Positions 16,453 to 25,819 of a stretch of 64,000 nt of DNA are shown in pieces; the stretch's first letter is position 1; the number at the start of each line of letters is the position of its first letter. Location: the NCBI GenBank assembly GCA_903920455.1, contig CAIXLY010000035.1:1-64000 (forward strand), read 5' to 3'. The stretch is from an uncultured bacterium. GTDB taxonomy: Bacteria; Bacteroidota; Bacteroidia; Chitinophagales; Chitinophagaceae. The position numbers and the translations under genes are program-made. The notes under the pieces were generated by a model. The model worked only from the letters and a program-made list of their open reading frames with translations, made no database searches and was not told the DNA's origin.

Positions 16453-17256
16453 ATGAAAGCAACAATACTCGGTGCGGGAAATATTGGAATGGCATTGGCA
16501 GAAGGCCTTGTACAAAGTGGCACATGTAAAAAACAGGAGATTACACTCACCAGGAGAAACCCAAAAACACTCGCGGAACTTCAAAAAATTGGATACAAGA
16601 CAACGACTTCAAATGCCGATGCAATAAAAGATGCAGACACCATTTTTGTTTGCGTTCTGCCACAACAATTAAATGAACTTCTTCAGGAAATCAGTGCTGC
16701 CATCAATCCAAAAAAACAGCTTGTGGTGTCTGTTGTTACCGGAGCACACACCAATGTATTTAAAAATCTCCTTGGCGCCAATGTTCGAATAATCAGGGCC
16801 ATGCCCAACACCGCTATGAAGGTGAGGCAGAGCATGACCTGTCTTTCTTCAGCAAATGCCACCCAAAAAGATATTGGCATGGTGCAATCCCTATTCAATA
16901 CCATGGGACAAAGCATTATCATTGAAGAACAAATGATGAGTGCCGCTACAGCATTATGCGCTTGCGGAATCGCATTTTTCCTTAGAACAATCCGGGCTGC
17001 CTCACAAGGTGGTGTGGAAATTGGTTTTCATGCAGGAGATGCGTTAAAAATTGCTGCACAAACTGCACTCGGAGCAGCAAGCTTACTGACGGAAAATAAA
17101 AGCCACCCAGAGCAGGAAATTGATAAAGTAACATCCCCTAAGGGCTGTACAATAGCTGGACTCAACGAAATGGAATATCAAGGCCTAAGCTCTTCAATGA
17201 TCAAGGGAATTAAATTATCAGCCGATATGGCAAACGAACTTTATAAGGAATCATGA
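16453..17256 (+). CDS. proC: Pyrroline-5-carboxylate reductase
   Basis: Last enzyme of proline synthesis, reducing pyrroline-5-carboxylate with NAD(P)H. The Rossmann loop Gly-Ala-Gly-Asn-Ile-Gly is at residues 7-12, Arg-Ala-Met-Pro-Asn-Thr near 115, and the C-terminal signature Ser-Pro-Lys-Gly-Cys-Thr-Ile-Ala-Gly near 235. Its stop overlaps the argD start by 4 bases (ATGA), which implies translational coupling. A proline gene inside the arginine operon recalls the argG-argC-argD-proC order known in Bacteroides. Confidence 0.95.
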   Translation: MKATILGAGNIGMALAEGLVQSGTCKKQEITLTRRNPKTLAELQKIGYKTTTSNADAIKDADTIFVCVLPQQLNELLQEISAAINPKKQLVVSVVTGAHTNVFKNLLGANVRIIRAMPNTAMKVRQSMTCLSSANATQKDIGMVQSLFNTMGQSIIIEEQMMSAATALCACGIAFFLRTIRAASQGGVEIGFHAGDALKIAAQTALGAASLLTENKSHPEQEIDKVTSPKGCTIAGLNEMEYQGLSSSMIKGIKLSADMANELYKES

Positions 17257-18395
17257 AGCTTTTCGACGTATACCCCATCAATGACATCAACATAACCCGG
17301 GCACTTGGCTCGAGGGTATGGGACAATCATGGCAAAGAATATATGGACCTTTATGGTGGCCATGCAGTAATTAGCATCGGTCATTGTCACCCACATTGGG
17401 TAAATCGAATAAAGGATCAGCTTGATAAAATTGCATTCTATTCCAATTCAATCAAAATACCGCTGCAGGAAGAATTGGCATCAACATTAGGAGAGGTGTC
17501 AGGCAAAAAGGAATTCGAACTTTTTCTGTGCAACTCCGGAGCAGAAGCAAATGAAAATGCGCTTAAACTCGCTTCATTTCATACTGGTAGAAAAAAAATC
17601 ATTGCTTTCAAAAAAGCATTTCATGGTAGAACATCTCTTGCAGTTGCTGCAACAGACAATCCAGCCATCATAGCTCCTGTTAACGAAACAGACAACATCA
17701 GTTTCCTTCCTTTCAATGATAGCGATTCACTTCGCGCTCACTTCAAATCTGAAGGAAACCAAATAGCTGCAGTTATCGTAGAAGGAATTCAAGGTGTTGG
17801 TGGAATCAATGTTGCCAGTGACATATTTTTACAAACAATCAGGGCCTGTTGTGATGAATATGGCGCAGTGTATATTGCCGACAGTGTACAATGCGGCTAT
17901 GGTAGATCAGGCATTTTTTTCAGCCACGATGCTGCAGGCGTAGAAGCAGATATTTACTCAATGGCAAAAGGCATGGGAAATGGATTTCCAATCGGAGGAA
18001 TCATCATCTCACCAAAGATTAAAGCAAAACACTTTATGCTAGGCACAACATTTGGGGGAAACCATCTTGCCTGTGCCGCAGCGTTAGCCGTGTTGGAAGT
18101 AATACGTGATGAACCTTTAATGCCCAATGCAGCGGCTGTTGGAAACTACCTGCAACAGAAACTAACCTCCATCCCAGAAATTAGTGGTGTAAGAGGCCGT
18201 GGCCTAATGATTGGCTTTGACGTTTCTGAAACCCACAAGAACTTAAAAAAAGACCTGCTTTTCAAGCATAGCATATTCACGGGTGAGGCAAAGCCCAACG
18301 TAATCAGGCTACTGCCTTCGCTGGCATTGAGCATGGAAGATGCCTCTCTGTTTATTTCTTCGCTAAAAAAAGCAATTGAGCAATATCAACCATAA
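17253..18395 (+). CDS. argD: Acetylornithine/succinylornithine aminotransferase
   Basis: Class III PLP aminotransferase making N-acylornithine from the semialdehyde and glutamate. Lys239 in Met-Ala-Lys-Gly-Met-Gly is the PLP lysine, Asp210 and Gln213 lie in the cofactor-binding Ile-Ala-Asp-Ser-Val-Gln-Cys-Gly, and the phosphate-binding Ser-Gly-Ala-Glu-Ala-Asn is at 95-100. The 380 residues are typical. It is coupled to proC by a 4-base overlap and followed 7 bases later by the carbamoyltransferase. Confidence 0.94.
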   Translation: MKLFDVYPINDINITRALGSRVWDNHGKEYMDLYGGHAVISIGHCHPHWVNRIKDQLDKIAFYSNSIKIPLQEELASTLGEVSGKKEFELFLCNSGAEANENALKLASFHTGRKKIIAFKKAFHGRTSLAVAATDNPAIIAPVNETDNISFLPFNDSDSLRAHFKSEGNQIAAVIVEGIQGVGGINVASDIFLQTIRACCDEYGAVYIADSVQCGYGRSGIFFSHDAAGVEADIYSMAKGMGNGFPIGGIIISPKIKAKHFMLGTTFGGNHLACAAALAVLEVIRDEPLMPNAAAVGNYLQQKLTSIPEISGVRGRGLMIGFDVSETHKNLKKDLLFKHSIFTGEAKPNVIRLLPSLALSMEDASLFISSLKKAIEQYQP

Positions 18396-18402
18396 GACCC
18401 TC

Positions 18403-19371
18403 ATGAAACAATTCATCTCCGCCCATGATGTCTCAGACATCCCGGAACTGATCACCAACGCACTGAATTACAAAGCCAATCCCAGACGAGATGAACTTCT
18501 TGGGAAACACAAACGCATTGGCTGCCTGTTTCTAAATCCAAGCATGCGCACCAGGTTAAGCACCCAAGTTGCAGCACAACAGCTTGGCATGGAAATCGTA
18601 ATTTTTAATGTTGGCAACGAAGGATGGGCACTTGAATTTGAAGATGGTGCAATCATGAATGGCACCACGAGTGAGCATGTCAAAGATGCAGCGCCAATTA
18701 TGGGAAATTATTTTGATATCCTTGCCGTACGCTCTTTCCCAAAACTGGAAGACAGAGACGTTGATTATTCAGACCACATCATCAAACAATTCATAAAGTA
18801 CGCAGGCGTTCCAGTAATTAGCTTAGAAAGCGCTACGCTACATCCATTACAAAGCCTGGCAGACTTAATTACCATCAAGGAATCCATCATTGAACAAAAA
18901 ATTACAGACAGGAAACCTAAAATAGTATTGACATGGGCGCCTCATGTTAAAGCCCTTCCCCAGTGTGTTGCAAACAGTTTTGCCCAATGGGTGAATGCTT
19001 GGGGAGAAGCTGATTTCGTGATCGCTCATCCAGAAGGATACCACCTTGAAGAAAGTTATACCGCCGGGGCAACCATCACACACAATCAAGAAGAGGCGCT
19101 TACCAATGCCGACTTCATCTATGTAAAAAACTGGAGTTCTTACTCAGACTACGGAAAGGTTCTTTGCAATGACAACGCTTGGATGCTTAATAATAAAAAG
19201 CTGCAACTAACCAATAATGCCAAGGTGATGCATTGTCTGCCTGTAAGAAGAAACGTTGAACTCTCAGATGAAATTCTGGATGGACCAAACAGCCTGGTTA
19301 CCAAACTTGCATCAAACAGGGTGTGGGCAGCTCAATCTGTAATTGCGGAGATGCTAAAATCAAGGCGTTAA
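18403..19371 (+). CDS. argF': N-acetylornithine/N-succinylornithine carbamoyltransferase
   Basis: Carbamoylates an N-acylated ornithine, the step that sets Bacteroidota and Xanthomonas apart from the usual ornithine pathway. From ATG 18403 (the TTG at 18376 lies inside argD) the carbamoyl-phosphate motif Ser-Met-Arg-Thr-Arg is at residues 47-51, His-Pro-Leu-Gln near 143, and His-Cys-Leu-Pro-Val-Arg-Arg-Asn near 285. Overall sequence follows the Bacteroides succinylornithine enzyme (Trp-Ala-Leu-Glu; Leu-Thr-Trp-Ala-Pro-His). At the residue known to choose the acyl group (Pro90 in B. fragilis, Glu92 in Xanthomonas) this protein has Ser90, so I cannot say which acyl-ornithine it uses. Confidence 0.92.
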   Translation: MKQFISAHDVSDIPELITNALNYKANPRRDELLGKHKRIGCLFLNPSMRTRLSTQVAAQQLGMEIVIFNVGNEGWALEFEDGAIMNGTTSEHVKDAAPIMGNYFDILAVRSFPKLEDRDVDYSDHIIKQFIKYAGVPVISLESATLHPLQSLADLITIKESIIEQKITDRKPKIVLTWAPHVKALPQCVANSFAQWVNAWGEADFVIAHPEGYHLEESYTAGATITHNQEEALTNADFIYVKNWSSYSDYGKVLCNDNAWMLNNKKLQLTNNAKVMHCLPVRRNVELSDEILDGPNSLVTKLASNRVWAAQSVIAEMLKSRR

Positions 19372-19432
19372 AAAATGGTAAACAAAACAGTCCTGTGTTA
19401 TACAATCAAAAAAAATATTAGATAAAAATAAA

Positions 19433-20218
19433 TTGATACAAGAACCACTATACATCATCAAAGTAGGCGGAAACATCATTGATAATGATGAGAAGCTAAG
19501 TTCATTCCTCATTGCCTTTGCGGCACTGAAGGGAAGAAAAATTCTTGTGCATGGTGGCGGCAAACTTGCGACCAAACTCGCAAATGACCTTTCTGTGCCG
19601 CAGCAAATGGTGGATGGAAGAAGAATCACTGATGGAGAGACCCTAAACATAGTGACGATGGTATATGCAGGGCTGATCAATAAACAACTTGTAGCAAGGT
19701 TAAACGCCCTGGATTCCAAATCAATCGGACTAAGTGGGGCTGATGCAAATCTAATCAGCGCACACAAAAGAAACCATCCAACAATAGACTTTGGATTTGT
19801 TGGAGATGTTGATCAAGTGGATGCCGGATTCTTGCTTTCTCTAATTGAACAAGGCCTCAACGTAATCATTGCTCCCATTACCCAAGACAAGAATGGTCAG
19901 CTGCTTAACACCAATGCAGATACCATTGCGCAAGAAATTGCTAAAGCAACCGCCAAACACACCCCGACAATACTAATCTACTCTTTTGAAAAAAAGGGAG
20001 TGATGATGGATGTAAACGATGATACTACCTTAATACCTGCCATCAATGCTGAACTCTTCGAAAAACTAAAAGTTGAAAAAGCAATTTTTGAAGGAATGAT
20101 ACCTAAACTGGAGAATGCCCTTCAAGCAGTAAACGCTGGCGTAAAAAAAGTAATTATTGGTGACGCAACTGCGCTTGAATCATTGGTGGAAGGAAAAACT
20201 GGAACAACAATTTATTAA
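19433..20218 (+). CDS. argB: Acetylglutamate kinase
   Basis: Phosphorylates N-acylglutamate with ATP. The amino-acid-kinase motifs are seen as Ile-Lys-Val-Gly-Gly-Asn near residue 9, His-Gly-Gly-Gly-Lys near 41, and Leu-Ser-Gly-Ala-Asp-Ala near 101. The only usable start is TTG at 19433: the frame is closed by a stop upstream and no ATG precedes the kinase motif. The 61-base gap after argF' is the widest within the operon. The 11-base gap to argE keeps it in the operon. Confidence 0.94.
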   Translation: MIQEPLYIIKVGGNIIDNDEKLSSFLIAFAALKGRKILVHGGGKLATKLANDLSVPQQMVDGRRITDGETLNIVTMVYAGLINKQLVARLNALDSKSIGLSGADANLISAHKRNHPTIDFGFVGDVDQVDAGFLLSLIEQGLNVIIAPITQDKNGQLLNTNADTIAQEIAKATAKHTPTILIYSFEKKGVMMDVNDDTTLIPAINAELFEKLKVEKAIFEGMIPKLENALQAVNAGVKKVIIGDATALESLVEGKTGTTIY

Positions 20219-20228
20219 AAACAACAAG

Positions 20229-21335
20229 ATGTCAGATATAACCAAGTACGCGCAAGATGCCATTACACTGCTAAAAAAAATGATCTCCATCCCTTCCTTT
20301 AGTAGGGAAGAAAAAGATGTAGCGGATGTAATTGAACTTTTCATCAGGTCTAAAGGCGTTGAAACAAAACGACTGCTCAACAACATCTATGCCCTGAATA
20401 GGCACTTCGATCCAATAAAGCCAAGCATATTCCTCAATTCTCATCACGACACAGTAAAGCCTGCAACGGGGTATAATACGAATCCCTTTGTTCCTACTGA
20501 ACTAGATGGAAAAATTATTGGCTTAGGCAGCAATGATGCAGGAGGGCCATTGGTTTCATTAATCTCTACATTCCTGTATTTCAATGATAGAACTGACCTG
20601 CCCTTCAACCTTATTATTTCTGCTACGGCAGAGGAAGAAATTTCTGGGAGCAATGGCGTAGAGCTTTTGTTAAACGACACTGCATTCATCAAGGAATTGA
20701 GAGGAAGCACCATCATTGGCGCATTGGTTGGAGAGCCTACAAAAATGCAAATGGCTGTTGCCGAAAGAGGCCTGCTCGTCATTGATGCGGCAACACATGG
20801 TAAGGCAGGACATGCTGCAAGAGGAGAAGGTATCAATGCACTCAATATTGCAGTGAAGGATATCACCGAAATTAACTCCATGGTGTTTGATAGGGTATCC
20901 CCGCTAACAGGAAAAACAACAACCAATGTTACCGTAATTGAAACAGAAAACAAGGCACATAATGTTGTTCCTTCAATATGCCACTTTGTGATTGACGTTA
21001 GGGTCAATGAGCTCTACACCTTCGAGGAGATGTTGACAACCCTGCGCAGTAAATTGACCTGTGACCTCAACCCAAGAAATTCACGCCTTCGCTCAACAAT
21101 GATTCCAATGAATCACCCAATTGTGATGGCTGGAAAAAAACTTGGCCTACCACATTATGGCTCTCCAACAACCAGCGATAAAGCATTGATGTATTTTCCT
21201 GCATTGAAAATCGGACCTGGAGATTCAGCACGAAGCCATACTGCAAATGAATATATTTACCCTCATGAAATTGAACAGGGAATTGCAGGATACATTGAAC
21301 TGCTGGAAGAAACCAAATCATTCCTCTTACCCTAA
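20229..21335 (+). CDS. argE: Acetylornithine deacetylase / M20 metallopeptidase
   Basis: Zinc hydrolase of the M20 family that should remove the acyl group from acylcitrulline, as expected when acylornithine is carbamoylated first. Zn ligands and catalytic acids lie in Ser-His-His-Asp-Thr (near residue 75), Ser-Asn-Asp-Ala-Gly-Gly (near 102) and Thr-Ala-Glu-Glu-Glu (near 136). The dimerisation domain sits in the middle and a C-terminal His is in Ser-His-Thr-Ala-Asn-Glu. ATG 20229 is chosen; the frame open from 20157 overlaps argB. It falls between argB and argH. Confidence 0.92.
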   Translation: MSDITKYAQDAITLLKKMISIPSFSREEKDVADVIELFIRSKGVETKRLLNNIYALNRHFDPIKPSIFLNSHHDTVKPATGYNTNPFVPTELDGKIIGLGSNDAGGPLVSLISTFLYFNDRTDLPFNLIISATAEEEISGSNGVELLLNDTAFIKELRGSTIIGALVGEPTKMQMAVAERGLLVIDAATHGKAGHAARGEGINALNIAVKDITEINSMVFDRVSPLTGKTTTNVTVIETENKAHNVVPSICHFVIDVRVNELYTFEEMLTTLRSKLTCDLNPRNSRLRSTMIPMNHPIVMAGKKLGLPHYGSPTTSDKALMYFPALKIGPGDSARSHTANEYIYPHEIEQGIAGYIELLEETKSFLLP

Positions 21336-21354
21336 GATTGAAAAATAATTAAGC

Positions 21355-22659
21355 ATGAAACTCTGGAGCAAAGAAAAAACTAGCACTGCTGAGCAAATTG
21401 AACAATTTACTGTTGGCAACGACCGCAACTTCGATCTGATGATGGCAGGCTTTGATGTAGAAGGTTCAATTGCACATGTTACCATGCTTGGAGAACAGGG
21501 TTTGATGACAAAGGAACTTTCAGAAAAAGCAATTGCAGGGCTTCAGAAGATTAAGGAAGAAATCAATGCTGGCAATTTTACAATAGATGGTGGCGCTGAG
21601 GATATTCATTCACAAATTGAATGGATGCTCACACAGAGAATCGGTGAAGCTGGAAAAATGATTCATACAGGCAGAAGCAGGAATGACCAAGTTGCATTGG
21701 ACATCAAACTTTTTCTTAGGTCTTCACTACAAGGATTGAGAATTGAGATTCTGGACCTATTTAACCTCCTCCAAAGAAAAAGCGAAGAAAATAAACAAAC
21801 GCTCATTCCAGGATATACGCACTTTCAAATCGCGATGCCTTCATCAATAGGCCTATGGCTTGGAGCCTATGCGGAAAGTCTGGTTGATGATATGGAATTT
21901 ATTGCTGCGGCCTACAGAGTAACGGATAAAAATCCACTTGGAAGCGGTGCTGGATATGGCTCATCTTTCCCATTGAATAGGTCCCGCACTACAGCATTGC
22001 TTAATTTTCATACCCTCAATTATAACTCAGTATACGCACAGATGAGTCGGGGTAAGACAGAAAAATTGGTATCGAGTGCCATTGCTTCAGTTGCCTCTAC
22101 CCTGAGCAAATTATCCATGGATTGCTGCCTGTTCATGAATCAAAATTTTGCATTCATCAGTTTCCCAGATGAGTTAACAACAGGAAGCAGCATTATGCCA
22201 CATAAAAAAAATCCTGACGTGTTTGAATTAATCAGGGCAAAATGCAACAGAATACAATCCGTTCCAAACGAACTCACCTTATTGACCAACAACCTGCCTT
22301 CAGGATACCATCGTGATATGCAGCTAACCAAAGAAATCCTGTTCCCTGCAATTGAACAACTAAGCGCTTGCTTGTCAATGATGAAATTGATGCTCAATGC
22401 CATGATGGTAAGGCCTCATATCCTAGAGGAAGAAAAATATAAATACATCTTCAGTGTAGAGGCCGTAAATGAATTGGTAAATAAAGGAGTTCCCTTCAGG
22501 GATGCCTATGCGGAAGTTGGCAATAGCATTGACGCTGGAGGGTTTAGCTTTGACGCTACAAAAAAATTACACCACACCCACGAGGGCAGTATAGGGAATC
22601 TTTGCAATGACAACATCAAGGAGGAAATGCGAAAGGTGGCTAGCTTTATTTCCATCTAA
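21355..22659 (+). CDS. argH: Argininosuccinate lyase
   Basis: Splits argininosuccinate into arginine and fumarate and ends the arginine operon. The fumarase/aspartase-superfamily signature Gly-Ser-Ser-Ile-Met-Pro-His-Lys-Lys-Asn-Pro is near residue 280, and His-Thr-Gly-Arg-Ser-Arg-Asn-Asp-Gln near 103. The 434 residues are normal. Its 3' end overlaps the convergent gldD gene by 14 bases, so there is no room for a separate terminator. Confidence 0.95.
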   Translation: MKLWSKEKTSTAEQIEQFTVGNDRNFDLMMAGFDVEGSIAHVTMLGEQGLMTKELSEKAIAGLQKIKEEINAGNFTIDGGAEDIHSQIEWMLTQRIGEAGKMIHTGRSRNDQVALDIKLFLRSSLQGLRIEILDLFNLLQRKSEENKQTLIPGYTHFQIAMPSSIGLWLGAYAESLVDDMEFIAAAYRVTDKNPLGSGAGYGSSFPLNRSRTTALLNFHTLNYNSVYAQMSRGKTEKLVSSAIASVASTLSKLSMDCCLFMNQNFAFISFPDELTTGSSIMPHKKNPDVFELIRAKCNRIQSVPNELTLLTNNLPSGYHRDMQLTKEILFPAIEQLSACLSMMKLMLNAMMVRPHILEEEKYKYIFSVEAVNELVNKGVPFRDAYAEVGNSIDAGGFSFDATKKLHHTHEGSIGNLCNDNIKEEMRKVASFISI

Positions 22660-23284
22660 ATGTCTTGATCAAATGCCTCATGTCTGTTTCAATAAAATCA
22701 CTGACCACAGAAAGTGAATCAGCATTTGGAGATGCATCAAAATACAGTGCGCCCCTCATAAAATGTTTGGCACCGTCGGTGATATAAAACTGCCTGGAGG
22801 TTGCGGCCTCGCCACCCACATAAAAATAAACACCTGAAGATCCATAGTCTGACAAAAAGGGTGAGTCAACAATTGCGCTTGCCTTGATGGTGTGCTTGTA
22901 GGTCATTTTGTATGCCTCTTCTCGCAAGTCTTCAAAAGAGTTTTTTACTACAGAATCCTTGTACCCAGTACCAGTCTTAATTTTATAAATCGACTTGCCG
23001 CCAATTGATTTATAGCTCAGGTATATACGCCCCTGAAACTGATCAAAATCAACATTTATCCAATAGGGGGTATTCCCTATTGTGTCTACTTGTACTGAAA
23101 CGTGTGCATATACAGGGTATTCAAATGCATATGGATATCCAGGGTCATTAAACAAATGATATGACCTTTGAGGGAGTTCGATGTTGTAGTAAGCCCTTGG
23201 CTTAGGGGTAAAATTACTGTTGCACGAAGCAAGATTAATAATAATTATCACTAAAAAGAATCCAACTATAATTGATCTCATCAT
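22646..23284 (-). CDS. gldD: Gliding motility lipoprotein GldD
   Basis: A 212-residue periplasmic-side lipoprotein of the gliding/T9SS machinery of Bacteroidota. The N-terminal hydrophobic segment ends in the lipobox Leu-Ala-Ser-Cys, so Cys21 should be lipidated. The body starts with Pro-Lys-Pro-Arg-Ala-Tyr-Tyr, as is usual for GldD. It lies 1 base after gldE, and the two are a known pair. Its presence does not prove gliding, since many non-gliding Bacteroidota carry it. Confidence 0.92.
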   Translation of the reverse strand: MMRSIIVGFFLVIIIINLASCNSNFTPKPRAYYNIELPQRSYHLFNDPGYPYAFEYPVYAHVSVQVDTIGNTPYWINVDFDQFQGRIYLSYKSIGGKSIYKIKTGTGYKDSVVKNSFEDLREEAYKMTYKHTIKASAIVDSPFLSDYGSSGVYFYVGGEAATSRQFYITDGAKHFMRGALYFDASPNADSLSVVSDFIETDMRHLIKTFRWK

Positions 23285-23285
23285 G

Positions 23286-24554
23286 TTACAATGGCTGTGG
23301 GGCAGTAATGGTAATCTTTACTTTTTGTATTCTATTCACAAGTACCTCCAGTACAGTGAACGAAAAATCCTGGGCAACAAGGACTTGATTGACTTTGGGA
23401 ATTTCTCCTGCCAACTCAAGTACTAAACCGGCCACCGTTTCACTATCCCCTCTGAAACCATCAAAGATTCTACTGGGCAGGTGCATAATCTTACACGCTT
23501 CGTTGATCATCATCTTGCCCTCAAAAATATAATTGAACTCATCAATTCGAATATTCACCGACTCCTCATCATCATATTCATCCCTAATCTCACCGATGAT
23601 TTCCTCTAAAATATCTTCCATGGTTATTACGCCATCAGTGCCTCCAAATTCATCCACTACAATTGCAAAGTGTGTTCTCTTTGCTTGAAATTCTTTCAGT
23701 AAATCTTCAACAAGCATTTGCTCATGAATAAAAAAAGCAGGGCGCAACAATTGCTTCCACTCAAAATCATCCCCCTTATCAAGGTATGGTAGAAGATCTT
23801 TCGAATGAATCATGCCATTGATGGTATCTAAACTGTCTGTATACACTGGAAACCTTGAGTATTGCTGATCGGCTACGCGTTTTTTTAATTCACTAAAACT
23901 GATCGAGGCATCAACACCTTGAACATCAAGCCTACTGCGCATTGCCCTTCTTACAGTTACATTTCCAAACTGTGCAATTCCTTTTAAAATATTTTTTTCC
24001 TCCTCTGTTGTGCCATCATTTGTTCCCAGTCCAATGGCCTGATCAATCTGATCAAGGCGGGAAGTCATGTCATTAGTTCCTCTCAAAGGCTTTTCAATTC
24101 GTTCAGTAATTCCAGCCATCCATCCTCCTGGTATTGAAAACATTTTAAAATTTAACCAAACGAAAAAAGAAGAATAGTATGCGAACCTGATATAGTTATT
24201 TGAAGCCCACACTTTTGGCAACAACTCCCCAAAAAGAATCAAAACAACAATGGCAAGTACAAGACGCAATAAAAAAAGTAAGAGTCCGGTTACTCCGGGA
24301 AACATCTCTTCTGTCAGCAAATAATTACACAACAAGACAATTAGAATCCGAAATACCATGTTGCCTACCAGCATTGAAGACATCAACAGACGGGGTTCGC
24401 GTAAAAGTTGGAGCATCCTGTTGGAGCCAGGATATTGCCTAGCCCTTAGGTTGTTCAACTCTTTATATCCAATAGAAAAAAATGCAATCTCCGCACCAGA
24501 ATTCATAAATAGCATCAGCAAGGAGATCAACAACAGAATGGTGAGAACGATCAT
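23286..24554 (-). CDS. gldE: Gliding motility-associated CNNM/CorC-type membrane protein GldE
   Basis: Membrane protein of the hemolysin C/CorC family: an N-terminal CNNM (DUF21) domain with about four hydrophobic helices (residues 1-150), a pair of CBS domains (about 190-330, including Asp-Gly-Val-Ile-Thr-Met-Glu-Asp-Ile-Leu-Glu-Glu) and a C-terminal CorC/HlyC ion-sensing domain. Pairing with gldD identifies it as GldE. It follows mutY on the same strand by 45 bases. The ssb gene that often sits between mutY and gldE in flavobacteria is not here. Confidence 0.9.
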   Translation of the reverse strand: MIVLTILLLISLLMLFMNSGAEIAFFSIGYKELNNLRARQYPGSNRMLQLLREPRLLMSSMLVGNMVFRILIVLLCNYLLTEEMFPGVTGLLLFLLRLVLAIVVLILFGELLPKVWASNNYIRFAYYSSFFVWLNFKMFSIPGGWMAGITERIEKPLRGTNDMTSRLDQIDQAIGLGTNDGTTEEEKNILKGIAQFGNVTVRRAMRSRLDVQGVDASISFSELKKRVADQQYSRFPVYTDSLDTINGMIHSKDLLPYLDKGDDFEWKQLLRPAFFIHEQMLVEDLLKEFQAKRTHFAIVVDEFGGTDGVITMEDILEEIIGEIRDEYDDEESVNIRIDEFNYIFEGKMMINEACKIMHLPSRIFDGFRGDSETVAGLVLELAGEIPKVNQVLVAQDFSFTVLEVLVNRIQKVKITITAPQPL

Positions 24555-24599
24555 TGGTTCAAAAATACAGAAAACTACACTAGCAGCATTTATTGGATG

Positions 24600-25664
24600 T
24601 TAATCTTGGTTGAGGTATCTGGTGATGAGTCTGGGGAAGGCTAATTTTTTTAATTGTGAACGAGACTTCCATACATGGCTTGGATGATTGATTTTATCAT
24701 GCAGTTGAACATGAAGAATCCGGCAGTGAATCCGCTGGTGGGTTAGTTGATGAATCAGTGGGGATGAAAGTTCAATGATATCTTCTTTCGTTAGTCGATG
24801 TTTTATTCCCCAAAATGAAAGCTTACTCAGTTCCTTTTCTTCAGCAGGTTCATCTGTTTCCCGCAATACAAATTCAAAGAGGTCTTTCCAGATGCCATTT
24901 TCTATTCTCTTTCTCACCAGTTGGCTTCCCTGGTGCTCTAGCAGTAAGTAATAAAAAAAACGCTCTATTGGTTTCTTCTTTTTTGCCTTGATGGGGAAAT
25001 TGGTTTGAGCGTTGTGCTTCAGGGCATAACATTGCTTTCGAAGGGGGCAGGTTTCGCAGATTGGATTCTTTGGCTTACAAACTGTTGCGCCAAAATCCAT
25101 AATGGCCTGATTATAAGATGCCGGATCCAGTTTGTCTATAAGCTCCCCTGCCAAAAGCTCAAGCATTTTTTTACCATTTGCCTGATCAATAGGGTCGGTA
25201 ATACCAAACACCCTGGATAATACCCGGATCACATTCCCATCAACGACTGCCAACGGCAAGCCAAAGGCAAAGGAGCCAATGGCGGCGGCAGTGTATGCCC
25301 CAACCCCTTTTAGGGAAAGCAGGCCCTCTACACTTTGGGGAAAGATCCCGCCCCTCTCCAAACTAATCTCCTTAGCCGTCTTGATAAGGTTCCTGCATCG
25401 GGTGTAGTAACCAAGTCCCTCCCACATCTTAAACACTTCATTATCATTGACTTGCGCCAAATCATGAACAGTCGGGAACCGTTTTATGAAGCGATTATAA
25501 TAATCCAGCCCTTGCTCTACCCTAGTCTGCTGCAGGATGATTTCACTTAACCAGATTTTGTAAGGATCTCGAATGCCTTTCCAAGGCATATTCCGATCAT
25601 TTATCTGATTGTTCCACTTGAGCAGCGCCTTGGAAAACCACACTTTATGTTGTTTTTCAACCAC
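24600..25664 (-). CDS. mutY: A/G-specific adenine DNA glycosylase
   Basis: Removes adenine opposite 8-oxoguanine. From a GTG start the helix-hairpin-helix Gly-Val-Gly-Ala-Tyr-Thr lies at about residues 120-125. Catalytic Glu41 and Asp142 (Val-Asp-Gly-Asn-Val) and the 4Fe-4S ligands Cys196, Cys203, Cys206 and Cys212 are all present. The C-terminal third is the NUDIX-like 8-oxoG recognition domain. It is divergent from HU and is first in a leftward group with gldE and gldD. Confidence 0.94.
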   Translation of the reverse strand: MVEKQHKVWFSKALLKWNNQINDRNMPWKGIRDPYKIWLSEIILQQTRVEQGLDYYNRFIKRFPTVHDLAQVNDNEVFKMWEGLGYYTRCRNLIKTAKEISLERGGIFPQSVEGLLSLKGVGAYTAAAIGSFAFGLPLAVVDGNVIRVLSRVFGITDPIDQANGKKMLELLAGELIDKLDPASYNQAIMDFGATVCKPKNPICETCPLRKQCYALKHNAQTNFPIKAKKKKPIERFFYYLLLEHQGSQLVRKRIENGIWKDLFEFVLRETDEPAEEKELSKLSFWGIKHRLTKEDIIELSSPLIHQLTHQRIHCRILHVQLHDKINHPSHVWKSRSQLKKLAFPRLITRYLNQD

Positions 25665-25819
25665 TTATATTGATTTTAATTTGGTAAAGCGATAAAATAT
25701 ATGCAATTTTAGTGAACTGTTTTACAATTTTTACAATGCCATATCTGTGAAACAGCAAAGAAACTTTAAAATAATTTTTAATATTCCAAATATCCTGAAC
25801 TGATTAAAATCAAATACAA

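Noticed and set aside
20444-21007. 187-codon minus-strand frame inside argE
   Set aside because: It is antisense to argE with a composition that mirrors the argE codons and no family features.
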